Assembly: GCA_934045905.1 (NCBI GenBank) | Contig: OW203764.1 | Coordinates: 34,699,629-34,763,628, forward strand | Direction of reading: 5' to 3' | DNA from: Leuctra nigra | Lineage: Eukaryota; Arthropoda; Insecta; Plecoptera; Leuctridae | Length of the DNA stretch: 64,000 nucleotides | Shown: positions 19,001 to 31,200 of the stretch, piece by piece | Numbering within the stretch: the stretch's first letter is position 1 | Layout of the letters: the number at the start of each line of letters is the position of its first letter | Program-made: the position numbers and the translations under genes | The notes under the pieces: generated by a model | Told to the model about the DNA's origin: nothing | Seen by the model: the letters and a program-made list of their open reading frames with translations, nothing else | Database searches by the model: none

Positions 19001-20843
19001 TTTCAGCCTATCAGGAGATATTTATTTAAATTTTAACCAATGAATGGATTTCAAAAAAATTATGGTCTGCAAACAGAGAAGGTTGGTTTTACATGTGTGC
19101 AAAATTTCAGCTCGATCAAAGAAAAACTCTGACCTGTATAGCCAAAATATGATTTGATCAGATTTATCGAAGACCAGTTTCATTTTTCAACCTACCATCA
19201 GGAGATGTTTATTTAAATTTTAACCAATCAATGGATTTCAAAAAAATTAGGGTCTGCAAACAGAAAAGGTTGTCTCCACATGTGTGCAAAATTTCAGCTC
19301 GATCGAAGAAAAACTCTGACCTGTATACCCTCAGGTAACAGAAAAGACACAAAAAAAAACAAAAAAAAAACAGAGGTCCGTGCCAAAAGAGCCAAAAGGA
19401 GACGCTCGCTTCGCTCGCTCAATTATCTTCTCATAATAACTATGCTCAAGTTATTGAATATGTTTGTATGCTTTTCGAAAAGACCCGTATGTTGTCTTAC
19501 CCTGGACTTGATCAGCTGATAGTTCTTCTCCACCTCGGCCATGCGCTTGCTCCACGACTTGCTCCTCAACTCCTCAAGTCGAATGCGACTCTCGAGATGC
19601 TGCATTCGACTCTCGACTCTCGGGTCGACGTCTGGATCAGGTCGGATCGCCTGGACGGCGACGTCCACCGACACCGGCTTCCTACTGCGCTTCGGTTTCA
19701 CGCAGCTCGGCTTCTTCGTCAGGACCTTCTTCTTTGCCGCCGTGTCCTGGCGAGGAGCTTCCTCCGGGGCGGAGTCGTCGTCGAGGTCGGAGGCGTCGGA
19801 TATCTTCTCGACCGGCAGCTGACCTTCGCGCGACGTGCTCACCGGCCACAGGACTTTGACGGGGTCCTCAGACGGCTTCGCGACGCCCACGACGACTTCC
19901 TGCTGGGCGCCGACTCGCTTCCGGCGGAAGAGGAAAAGAGCTTTGAGGCGACTCCAGGCGCCGTGTAGAGTTGGTTTAAAGATGGCGGATCGGAGCAACG
20001 AGTAGACGGCGACTCTGTTCTTGATCGCGATGTAGGCGGAGACGCCGGCGAAGGCGAGGATAGAGGACGTCGCGACGCCCAGGGCGAAGACGGAGACGCC
20101 GAGGCTGATGACGGTGATCAACTTGATGTAAACGCTCGCTGTTGGTCAAAGTGAAAGTCAATGAGATACTTTTTGTATATTTTTTTAGACTCCTACTGTA
20201 AGAGTACTCGAATTTCAGACTTCTTGTAATGTTCTTCGATGTGGGTACAGGAATGTTTACATTTCTAGATTATGGGAAACGTCGAAATACTAATACATAA
20301 TGAACACACTCTTAATGGAACTATTGGATTTGGTACAATCAGTCGCATCCATACAGTTTTTTAAGTTTTTTTTCTGCATCTTTGTTTCGTAGGTTTTCAA
20401 AAAAGGCGGCCTTCAATGTTTAACCCTAGGACTACATCCCTGCACACTAACATTGAAACAACTGAACATTAATTTGACTTCACAGACTCAACATTTAGGT
20501 TCACTGCTGCATATACAAAGTGGTGAAACAGGACATTCAGTTTCTCTGTCAAAAAATCTCGACACTGGCTTATAGTTTAAGAGTGTAACTCTTCAAAACA
20601 TTAAAAGCAGCTTCCCCATCTTCATTTGACAAATTTTGTGATATAATGAACAATGTGTGAAACAATCCCCCCTTGCCATCCACGACGAAAACTCCGTTGA
20701 AACATATCGTTGTTCAAATGTATACGTTCACATATCTTGTACATACCTTTGAAAGAATTTTGAGTGCTTAGAAATAACCAGAAGACCTGTGGATATACTA
20801 TAAGGAAAATAAGAAATATTGAAATCCAGATAAGGTACTCCAT
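15256..20843 (-). CDS. Unrecognised 517-residue protein: two hydrophobic segments, coiled coil, S/T/P-rich repeats
   Basis: Three exons (20,747-20,843, 19,501-20,138, 15,256-16,074) join in frame to 1,554 nt. I do not recognise the family. Residues 4-25 and 39-71 are strongly hydrophobic, with a break at Pro18; the second is rich in Ala, Gly, Ser and Val. A basic stretch with FRRKR follows, then an acidic patch (SDLDDDSAPEE), a Lys/Arg-rich stretch, and a probable coiled coil at about 203-245. Exon 3 encodes a Ser/Thr/Pro-rich tail with a 26-residue unit repeated nearly three times (about 339-409). The layout suggests a membrane-anchored protein with a long cytoplasmic tail, which is inference. 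It lies 1.2 kb downstream of tyrosine hydroxylase on the same strand. Both introns use GT-AG. The second intron is filled with nested transposons. The ATG has A at -3 and G at +4, with an in-frame stop seven codons upstream. Confidence 0.75.
15590..15825 (-). repeat. 78-bp coding tandem repeat
   Basis: The word TGTACTGGAG starts at 15,601, 15,679 and 15,757, exactly 78 bp apart. The unit encodes 26 residues around SSPLITTTNSSTSP and FDELMPTK. The third copy in protein order diverges after SSTSP. Being a multiple of three, the repeat can change copy number without breaking the frame. Confidence 0.92.
16295..17480 (-). mobile_element. Older Helentron-like copy, split by a younger one
   Basis: The 3' end CTAG lies at 16,295. 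The copy runs to 16,550, is interrupted by the element at 16,551-17,426, resumes at 17,427 and stops at 17,480, where the next copy begins. The sequence around the split is found intact at about 18,165-18,190. Confidence 0.7.
16551..17426 (-). mobile_element. Helentron-like element with visible empty site
   Basis: An 876-bp insertion. In its own orientation it starts TGAGCGAGCGAAGCGAGCG and ends with the hairpin region GCTCGCTCATCAACGCGTTA, then GTTTTCCTAG. The duplicate host sequence at 18,165-18,190 lacks it, so the insertion junction can be read directly: there is no target duplication, and the CTAG end abuts T. The length of an A-run leaves the 5' boundary uncertain by one base. It encodes no protein. 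Confidence 0.8.
17482..18926 (-). mobile_element. Helentron-like element carrying a hAT insertion
   Basis: CTAG at 17,482 marks the 3' end and GCTCGCTTCGCTCGCTCA at about 18,909-18,926 the 5' end. A hAT-like element (17,603-18,030) interrupts it. From about 18,240 the body consists of diverged units of about 190 bp, each with TTTCAGCTCGATC and TATCAGGAGAT words. Confidence 0.7.
17603..18030. mobile_element. hAT-like element 4, nested, with visible empty site
   Basis: The 428-bp insertion has inverted ends AGTGCTCGAAGT and ACTTCGAGCACT. It is flanked by direct copies of GATTATGATA at 17,593-17,602 and 18,031-18,040. The uninterrupted host sequence, with one copy of that word, is present at 16,406-16,415. 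The direct repeat is 10 bp as read; a standard 8-bp hAT duplication would need a two-base chance match. Inside are a long G-run (17,661-17,694) and GGTATGGTA/TACCATACC words. Confidence 0.8.
18927..19421 (-). repeat. Tandem partial copy of Helentron-like 5' half
   Basis: Starting AATAAGAGACAATATTGG, it repeats the segment that begins near 18,231 and again ends in CGCTCGCTTCGCTCGCTCA. It stops 80 bp from exon 2 of the two-TM gene. Confidence 0.75.
19501..20138 (-). CDS. Two-TM repeat protein, exon 2
   Basis: The 638-nt exon starts after the acceptor TTTCACTTTGACCAACAG and ends at the donor TCCAGG|GTAAGA in phase 0. It completes a codon begun in exon 1, giving Ala33, and encodes the second hydrophobic segment, the charged linker and the coiled coil up to residue 245. 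There is no stop codon across 212 codons. Confidence 0.78.
20747..20843 (-). CDS. Two-TM repeat protein, exon 1
   Basis: 32 codons plus one base from the ATG at 20,843, beginning MEYLIWISIFLIFLIVYPQV. The donor is AAAG|GTATGTA. The phase matches the exon 2 acceptor exactly. Context around the ATG (AGCATGG) is good. This is the weakest of the three exons because it is short and AT-rich. Confidence 0.68.
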
Positions 20844-20878
20844 GCTAGAAACGTTTACAATTCAATCCCGCCATTTAT

Positions 20879-21650
20879 CTATGGAAACCAAATGTCTCAT
20901 TCTTGAATGTTCCATCATTTACATTCTTGTAAATTCACGTTCAGAAATGTGTAGCATGGATGGATAATAATGATCAGCATTATTGATAGGTTTCAGGATG
21001 TTGGAAGTGTTCAAACAATTGACAGAACAAAACAATTTCATGGTTGCATTCTTTATTAGTTCAAGATAGATAGTCGAAATTATTACATAGAGTCAAAATA
21101 ATGTCTCTATTTTTATCACATTGAATTTCTGTCTCACAATAATGTAATTAAAAGTAAAGCATGACCTCTCGGTCTTCACCTAGGCCTAACTAATAATCCC
21201 CTGATATCCCGTGAAATGAACATTTACTGTTCACATTCAGAAAACTATGCAAATCTAATCGTATAAAAATAATAGAAGCTTAAATTTCATAAATTTAACA
21301 AATCTCAATCAAGAAAAACACTACCAATAATTACTACGTTTAATAATTTCTATACTTTACTTCCAAGTAACACAATCTTGAGGCTAAAGTTTCTTGAAAA
21401 AATAAAAATGCATTTAATAAAATAACTATAACTTAAAATCAAATCATTTACACACCACTCAAACTGAAAATATAAAATAAAATAATACAATTAAATACTG
21501 AAATAATATAATAATATTAATAATAATAATAGGTATCGATTTAATTTAATGATTTCAATATTGAAATGAATAAAACGGTTTTACTCACATCCATACGAAT
21601 AGATAGGAATACACGTCACGTGGTATGCTTGATCGCACATGCGCAATGAC
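20879..21650 (-). promoter_or_regulatory. Possible 5' UTR intron and promoter of the two-TM gene
   Basis: A donor ATGGAT|GTGAGTAA at 21,589/21,588 could splice to an acceptor GGTTTCCATAG ending at 20,879. Just upstream lie a palindromic TGCGCATGTGCG (NRF-1-like) and CACGTGACGTG (E-box/CRE-like) at about 21,611-21,645, in otherwise AT-rich DNA. The spliced leader would hold a very short upstream ORF. Speculative. Confidence 0.3.
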
Positions 21651-22087
21651 ACCTCAAGAAACCAGTGATAAATACGATGACATCTTTATACAGCAATGAA
21701 TGGTTAGTAATGTTGTCAAGGAACTGTAGGAACTAACTCAAGCTGCAAGATCTCGACGAATCAACTGCATTTCCACGCCTCACATTCAGCAATTTACCAA
21801 CAGAAACATGGACAAAAAGTCGCGTTTTTGTGGTTACTGAAGTGAGGACGATCATTTTGATACCTTCGTGTTCAGACCAGTGGGTCAAACGAACCACAAT
21901 CCGAGGTAGACGGTAAGAGAATGAACGGATGACCAGTTTGTGATAAGCTTTTTAACAAAACAACTTCGTTAATCAGCTTATGTGAATCGTTTCCTTCGTC
22001 TCGATCTCGCATAGATTTCAAGTTTTGATCTTTTGAAAGGGATGAGGGATCGAAAAGGTATGGGTTAATAATGAATGACCCTCGGAC

Positions 22088-22259
22088 TTATGCGAAGTTG
22101 TTCCTGAGCTTCGCGAGTGCTACAGTGAGGTGTTGCATCTCGTGGTTGAGTTGGGAGACGACGTCCTCCAGACGCTCGACGCTGTCCAGGATCTCGACGC
22201 GCTCCGTCGTGGGGTTGAAGCGCACCTCGAAGGGTCGGGACATCTGGTTCACCCACTTC
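22088..22259 (-). CDS. TH: TH exon 10 (C-terminus and stop)
   Basis: Encodes [16 protein letters not shown] through the amphipathic tetramerisation helix ([18 protein letters not shown]) to TAA at 22,088-22,090. The acceptor is TTGATCCAACAG. It ends in NNFA, one residue longer in style than the vertebrate tail. Confidence 0.97.
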
Positions 22260-25200
22260 CTGTTGGATCAAGAGGAACGGGGGGTTAATGTCGGGAGAAC
22301 CTTTTCATAATTATGCCGGAGAGCCTCACATTCCACTGAATTCAAAATGCCAAACTTCATTTCAACTATACTTTATTATGCCGGAGTGGCACACATTCTA
22401 CTGGACCCGGATTCACAAAGGTTTTTCGCCCGGGGAAACAATGGTTTGAATGAGTGAATGATTGAATGTTGAATGAGAATATTGCATTCCACTATTGAAT
22501 GAGAAAACCTTTGTAAATCCAGGCCCAAAGAGCCACATTTGGACGATGTTTAATGAAGCTATAATGTTTTTTTAATTTAATTTCAATTGAATAAGTATTT
22601 GTCACAAAACCCGTATTTAGAATTATTTTGATGTGAGTTGAGATTAATTAAATTACGACCGGTTATTTCTTGATGAATAATTGCCGTCAAGTTACCTGAA
22701 TCTCTCCTTGGCATCCTCGAAGCTCTCAGCGACGTAGTAGATGGGCTGGTACTCCTGGTCTTGGTATCCCTGCAGCGCGGTGCGCTCGGGGTCGAAGTCC
22801 CTGTGCTCGCACTTGTCGGAGATCGCGTGGAGGAGCTCGCCGGAGCTGGACAGGAGGCCGGCGCCGTACGCCTTCACCTTGTCGCCCTCCTTGCAGAGGC
22901 CGAACTCCACCGTGAACCAGTAGACGGTCGACAGCTTCTCGATCTCGGCGTCGGAGGCGCCCAAGGAGGCGAGGCCGATGTCCTGGGAGAAGGTGGCGAA
23001 GGCGGGGTCGGCGAGGAGGGGCATGTGGCCGAGGAGCTCGTGGATGCAGTCACTAGAACATTACGTCACAGTTGCAGTGGCATCGATATAGATACTTTAT
23101 CTCAAAAATTTTCACTTCCAACTTTACATTTTCCTCAAACAAATTAACATTATACTCAGAATGAATCTGATTTTTTTTTAAATTGATTAGGTACCATACT
23201 TTGACGTTTAAGTTAGAATGCCAACTTTTTAAAATCATGTAATTAACATCATCGATGCGTCTCCAAAGATTGTAATAAAAAGTTGATTTAATTCGGCCGT
23301 GTCAGCCTGTCAGCAACTCTTGTTTGATCTAATTATCTTCATAGCTCTGCTAATGGAAGTGGCAATTATGTAGGTAAATGCTTTTAGCGAAACATAATGA
23401 CTATGCTTCTATGAGCCAGGTTATTACAGAACCGAATAATTGAATTCTGAGGCGATTCTAGCTGGTCTCGTGAGAGAGATCGTTCAAAATCAATATTCAC
23501 GTTGAAACAACTGTTCAGATTTATACATTTCCTATCTTGACTCTATATCTCTTTTCCCTACTGAACAATCTTTCCTAAAAAGCTTACGAACGTCATCTTT
23601 AATAACCGATGTAAGCTGCTTAAGAGCTCGCTCTCGTAATTAACTACAATCATCTCGATATTATTGATTGTCTCGATGTTGTACTTACGGCTCGGGGGTG
23701 TGGTAGGGGGTGGACATGTGACGCACATACTGCGTGCTCTGGAACACGCGGAATGCCAGACTAGCGAGGAAGTCCCGGGCGGTCAGGAGGCCGGCGGCGG
23801 GGCGGAGACTGAAGCCGGTGTGTTCTGGAGGACAAACAGTCAGGAGGTCAGACAAGCAATCTTGTTGACATCTCATTTGTTGAACAGGATTCGGTACTTT
23901 CCAACGATTAACTGGATAAGTGAAAGTAGAGGCTTGTTTTGAAAACAAGCTCATCTCATATTGTTTTGAGTCACGTCAGCCGTAACTTGAGTGATCAAAG
24001 GTTTTGTTAGATTCGGAATTGTGAATTCCTAGATTTATCTTTGAGAGTTGTTTTCATGTCGACTAGTTTTGAAATTTTTTTAAATGAACCCAGGACCCTT
24101 TATTCAAAATTATTTTTCAAAAGTACGGCTAGCGTCGGGCTAGTTACTATGGTGTCAATGTGAGTTTTTGTGGCTAACACATTTTAAAGCAAAATTTTGA
24201 ACAAAACAAGATTTTGAAAAATCACGACTTTAGGTAAGGGTCCTAGTAAAAGAGAGGCCCATTATTTTCTTATTGAAGATCGCTGTCTATGCTTTTGCTT
24301 CTGAACTTTGTGACTCACTCTTCATGAAGGCGGACATCTCCTCGAGCTGCGGGATGCGATCGGGCGTGAAGATGCCCTCATCCTGCAGCATCTTGAAGAC
24401 GCGCTGATACTCCGCGCACGCGTGCTTGGGGTTGAGGTCGAGCACGGTGTGGAAGACCGACGACCACGTGGCGGTCTCGGTGTCGGTGTACTCGATGCGC
24501 GGGATCTTGTCGCCGTACTTGAACGCGAACGCGATGCTCGCGATCTGCTTGCGACGCTCGCGGTACACCTTGTCCGAGAAGCCGGGGTGGTTCATGTCCA
24601 GCTCGGGCTCGTACTTGGTCATCAGGTGGTTGCAGTTGTCCAGGTCGGAGGCGTGACGGGGGAACCACGGGTCTGGGGGGAGAGAGAGAGAGAGAGAGGT
24701 TAGAACTCGGATACTTTCACGCGAACATCTCATGGATATTGTCGCCCACACCGCTGACAAGCTTATCATCTCGCGATGAGAAAATTATCACGCGAAAACA
24801 AGTGTCATTTTATATGTTCCCACCCCAGGGGCCCTATTTTATAACTTAAAAATTCCTGATTCAGCCAGAATCATATTAAAGTTATATAATTGGGTTCCCT
24901 ACGCTGCAGTTTCAAAATATTGATTTTTTGAGTGTTTCTGAGTAATTTATTTTCTATTTCCGCCTCCACATCTTCACAACGATGTCGCTTGTATATGAAT
25001 CTCACCTTTGACGCTGAGCTTGTTGTCGGTGAGAAGGGTGACTCCGCCGAGAGAGGCGCTCTGACGCAGCGAGCGGATGAGCACGAGAAGAGACTGACGA
25101 GTCATCTCAACCTTCACCAGGAGGTCGAATTGCATGCCGTCCTCCTGAGAGGGTCGGGACTCGAGATGGGTCACAGTCCCCTTGTAGTTCTGCACAAGAG

Positions 25201-28200
25201 AAGAACACATACATTGCATACAGAACGATTTAAACGAACAGAAATATTGAATGCCGAAGTCACGAAATGTACACAAATATTGCAATTACACGAATGGAAT
25301 TATCTACAAATGTAGAAAACGTAAAATCACAACTAACGAGTAAGAGCATTTTATGAATGAGTTTTTAAACTTTTCTGTGTGAAATTGTTTACATTTAGCG
25401 TGTAGTATAATCATAGGAAAACGATGGAATAATCAGTTATGGGACAACTAAGTAATATTAATTCAACCATTATCGTATCTAATATTTGACATATTTGATT
25501 TGTGTTTACCTCGATGGTCTTGAGAATGCGCGCCAAGGAGCCGATGCCGTCGCGCAGTTTCAGGACGAGACTGGCCTTCTGGATGGTTTGTTCGGCCTCC
25601 TTGCTTTCGCTGGCGGCGTTGTACAGCATAACTTCCTCTTCGGTGAGTCCAGCGTCTGCACAACAAACATCGATCGTCTTCATCATGCATTGTAATACCT
25701 TCGATGTGTGAGATTGAAAAGAAATATGTCATATTTTCTTTTTTAGTCGATATAATAAAATTGCTCTTTCTACGTCTGTGCAAATTGTTCTTTATTGCTC
25801 TTAAAAGTTAAAAGGATCGAGACATAATGGAAAATGTGAATTGAAGTAGAAAGTTGAGTTTTACAGTTTAAAAATGGTCTCGTTGCGATGAAAAGGCATC
25901 TCTTAGAACCTATTAACTCTATTGTGCTTTCATTGAAAGTTCAACTTAATCTCGTTCTATGCCACTTCCTGAATCCTGCTCTTGAAAAGCGCCAATTATA
26001 CTTCGCTTTGTGTCTCAACTTCGCCGGGACAATTCCCCCGCGTGGAAACCGCTCGAGTTGTAAATGCTCTGACCTATTAGACCTTGCTTTGCACTCACCG
26101 TCGGACAAGTCCTCGAGGACGGTGATCTCCTCGAAGTCTTCGTCGGACATCGCAGCTTCGTCGGCGTCTCCAACGGCATCTTCAAACTCGTTAAATTCTA
26201 CATTCGATCAAACAACAAACATGCCGAATAAGACAAACATGCCAATAAAACCGTGCAAAGATAGAGAAATTAATTTTTAAATAAATAAACTAATAAATAA
26301 ATAATATTCTTTCAACCTAACAGTGCAAAATTTAAGCATGCAACGAAATTATTTAGAATTGGTATCGGATTGAAAGTGATGTCGGTATGTACTAAGTTAT
26401 TCTTCTGTTTACCTGGCACAATGATGTCTTTGGAGTCCTCAGTTCGAGCCTCGGTGATATTGACTTGATCCTGAGATTCTTGGGTGTTGACAAAAACATT
26501 CTCCGCATCTTCTAAAGTAACAAATGCAACACCATGCAACAATTAGAACAAAAACATGCAACATCATCAAAAATACATTCAAAAAAAATTAAAAAATCTA
26601 ACTCATAATTTTAATTAAATACCACGAGAACAAAACCAAGAAACGATTTATCTTCAAGGCGAAATACTTCCAGATGACTACAATTTACAGGATTTAATAT
26701 ACCTGTATCGAGTCATGCTTTCGGCCATCACATTTCTTTCCATAACGATTCCACATCCAACTGGAATCCTTCTACAACTAGATCAACCTTGAACGCTTCA
26801 ATTATTCTAATGATCATGCATGTAAAATGAAGGTTACGTACCATTTGATCGTTGACGAGCCTCCTCCAAGACACACTGTTTCGTCTGCTTGACGACCAGC
26901 GTCTCGAAGCGGGCGTCGTCCACGATAGAGCGACGTCGCGATGGATATCCATTCTGAGAACAAACACACGGATCGTGTTACTCTTCGATACGCCAACACA
27001 CAGATTCAAGGTTCATTTCAACACAGGCGCGAAGCTGTTAGACGAATAACACCAATTTAGTTCGAGTTTAGGGTCGATGTCGAGTCAGACGTTAAGTTAT
27101 TTGAAGAATAAGCGTCAAATAAGACCAATTCAGCCAATTAGAGAAGATTACAGTCGTCTTATGGATACTTATTTATAGTCGTCAAACCGGCTAGTTAAAT
27201 ATACATAAGTAATACGTCAAACTCTTACTGGTGTATATATACATTATTTATAAATAAATTGTGATTATTTTATAATGATTGATGACTATAAATGATTTGG
27301 CAAACTCATCATCTAATTCAATATTATTATGTATATTCTATTAAAATCTGTGATATGTAATATCTTTTAGGAGATACTACATCAGACGCTCCTGCATGAA
27401 CCTGTAAATGCAGTTGAAACTTCCCGCACTGCGCAGCTGTGCTGCAGGCAGTCTACCTCCCAGGATCTCGCTGCCGCGCGCTATGTATGAGGGATTGTTG
27501 AGGATTATCGTGATATAAGGCACACTCCTCAGGGAACGAATAAAGCACTCTCGGATTGAGTCTTATAAAATGCCCATTGTCTCAGCGGAAGTCCCTAAGG
27601 GGTTGTTCGTGGGGTGAGGGGGTGGGGGTTAAAAGAATTCGAATGTTGGATCGGAATTCTATATAGAAAAAAGAGAATAAAGTTACTTCACGGTCCTTCT
27701 AACATTTAACACCTCCTTTAGGGACAAGCCTAGAAACTTGCGACTCCAATGTAACATTTAAAAACAAAAATGCTTAAGCGATGTGCCATTGTATTTGTAA
27801 ACGATGTACTTTTTTGTTTTAAAGAACGAAGATCTATAAAAAAAAAGGATGGGACATTTTAAAACTTATATAAAAGTGTCAGGAGCTCATACAATTTCTA
27901 GCCGATTTCCTTCAAAATTACAAACAAAATCTATGAATTTGTATAAATAATCTTGTAATGAGTATATTTGGTGGACACATTCCAGTGTGGGTAAATCGCA
28001 AATAAGATAATAAAAGTAATATCCGAAAGTGTGGAAATGAAGCTCTCATTGTATTACCGAGGATATGGTATTATTGCCGTCGAGTTGGACCGCTTCAAGG
28101 TGTTGTTAGCATGCAAGTAGTTAGTGAAGTGGATAATTAATGTGCCTGGGAGACTCTGTTCTTGTCGTATGGAACTTCGCGAAGTCGAGTTCGTGCGAAC

Positions 28201-31200
28201 CTCATTTCCTATCCGCCACCTTCAAGAAGAGAATGCGCAAAGAAGACGTCCAAATCCTTGACATCCAAAACACGAGGCGAAATCTTTTTATCTCGCGCAG
28301 AGCCACAAAAGCGAATCCGTGACTCCATCAATGTAGTAGAGATCAATATTTCATGAGGACGACCACTTCTAGGTAATAGCGATTTTACACTTTCTACTTG
28401 AAATATTCACTTTAAAAATCTTCAATCGGTTGCCAAATGGGTATTCTAAAATAGAACACAGTAGATCTATAATAAATAGGTGCATAATATTATCACAACT
28501 TTTAAAATTATAATACTGAGATGTTAAATTAAAAATAATTCAATGTTGTAGAAACCTGTTGCACAAATAATATATTTTTATCTGAAACTGATTTTTATCA
28601 TCTAAATCGTTAGAAGGCACATGAAATAAAAGAAAAACTATAATACACCTGTCAGGCTATCATACAGTAAAAAGTCTGTGAAAAGTTTGATTTTACATTA
28701 TAGAAGAATTACGCACAATGTTGGTATGTTTCGTTTTATGAAGTACGACATAAGTGTTGATTGAGATTGAGGACAATTATGTGACAACAGAAACACTAGT
28801 CACATTCGGAGCAACAGGCAGTTGCAACAGTCCCTAAAGTCCACACATCGAAGCGTAATCGACAAGTGCTCGATCCTGCATCCAATGGACCGTGAAACCC
28901 GAAGCGTCCCCTTCCGACGCCGCCGTCCGAGCACTTCGAAAGCGTCCGTTTCCCCTCCCTTCTCGCCACCCACGCACATGGCATTTCCACACAGTTCCGT
29001 CCTGACTAGATCGCTTTATCTGACGCCACTAATTATTTCCCTTGAGCTTTGCACAATGGCGGAAGTGTGATGAGGTGGGCTACGCTTGTTAGCGCTTAAA
29101 ACAATTACTGCGTTTAGGTTCATAAGTACGTGTTGACTTTGTACTCCGGTAGTAGCGGTGTTACTGAGTACATTTAGTACTGCACTTTCATCATTAAAGA
29201 TGGGGAATTCAAGATGCAACCGGGCTAATGTTTGATGTTTGATGTCTACAGGTTGCTACGTCACTACGGATTCGCCTGGAGATGTTTTTGGAGAGGATGA
29301 TTGCTTTAGTGTGCTGAGAGCGGTTCTTTCCACAACATTTCCCATCCTGAAAACCTAAGCATGGGAAGCCCACAGGCAATATAGTCATGTCTTTATATTC
29401 ATACAATCTTCCGCGAATAATGTTAAGGAAGTGACAGACAGGTAATGTTGCGTCGATATCGAAATAATTATCGTTTTTAGCAAATTTCAAGGCGAAACAA
29501 TTATATTGCTATGAACAAGGTAGGAATGTTACTCAGATATTACTCACAATAAAAGAAGAAATTATTTCACAGTAAATACGACACTCTAGATATAAAATTG
29601 TTTTCCTTACGTATAGGCATGTAATAATGATTAATGATATCTTATAAATGACGCTACGCAGTGTGTCAAAACAAGTGACAAATAACCTCTTGTAATGGAA
29701 AAATCAAGTCAACTGAGAGCCTATCTTCGTGTTCACTTAATTTAGTTAATTAATCACGATGTGACGTCACATTTCCGAAGTATTTTTCGATGTTCCATGC
29801 GTCGGTCAGTTTTCCGTTGGCATATTTGTAATCATCATTAACGCGCAATCGTCTATTACATTTAATCGCGTCTTCAAATTCCTTAAAAGGTTAATGGCTT
29901 TAAGACCGTAAACTGAATTCGACACGGGTGTTATGTAAAAAGTAGATAACATTTTGTTTGGAGAAGTGTGGACTCCCGATAGAGTTTAGTTTATGTTTCG
30001 CAATGTTTGAGTGTGTGCAAGGAAGTGTGACGATGGCTGACGTGCTGTACTGCATGATGTTTACTTCCTTCGGTGTCAAGAAAATAGTAAATTAGATAGT
30101 TGATGAACATCTTTATTGCGGTGACAAAAGTATTTTTGGATCGTTTAGCAAACCCGTTCGATTTTACTGGTCAACGCTAAACAGCAAAGTAGTTTAACTT
30201 CAAATTAGTTTAACATTGAATATGATTGCAGAACTTGGGTAGAAGAATTTGCACGAAATAACTGTATTTGCTGGCACATGGCAGACATTGCCTGGAGCAA
30301 TACAACTTATATTGTATTATTGTGACAAGGTGTAAAATATTTTCGTTATAAATCTAGTCAAGGACTTCCAGTTCGACTAGTGTAAAAACAGCTGTTTGCT
30401 CATAATTCTTCCGGAATTGAATTAAAATCTGTATAAGGAATACAGATTTACCCCTATGAAAACCAGAAAATAAATTAAATCCTAAATAAAATTTCTATAA
30501 CGATGTGGGCAAAATATTTGAAAAAATGCACCGGCTTAACTTTTAATCGTTCTTAATTAATGGTCTGGTAAACCGGGAAATATTAGCAATTATTTCGCGT
30601 CTGATCTGGTTTTTGGAATAAAAGAAGTGGACTACCTTGCCAGAGTCAGTTCAAGAATCCCGCTCATTTCCTTGAGACTTCAACCACATCATTATTTGTA
30701 CTCCGCTTTGGGCTTCAATTCCTTTATCATACCTACATAGTTACATGCTTTATACTATTTTTACATTATTTTTATTAGACTGCTATCATTTTCAAAAAAA
30801 AATCCAGCTCTGCGCTTAACCTTCAACTGCTTATAAGGATTTCAACAAAATCCCACCCTAACAATTCAAAAAGCCCGAAGACATCGTTGTCGTTATTTTA
30901 TTCTGACAGTCATAAATAAATATGCAAACCACTTGGATAAAATCCAGTGTAAATTTACATATTTACTTACAAAAAATTTATATAACATATTTCTTTGCAT
31001 AGGTAAGTCGTGCAAGTTGATATCTCTGGTAAGATTTTTATGGTAGACAGGTGCAAATATCGAATAATTAGAAGCTAAACCTTGGCATAAAATCTATCAA
31101 GAAATTACAGCAAAGCGGTAAACTGAAGTCTATCTACGGCATGACTATTGAGCAATGGTCTACGCACGTAATGCGGTAATTCCAACGTGTTCTATAAACC

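Noticed and set aside
22741..24703. Plus-strand ORFs over the TH exons
   Set aside because: Antisense shadows of GC-rich exons 7-9; the minus-strand translation is an unambiguous TH.
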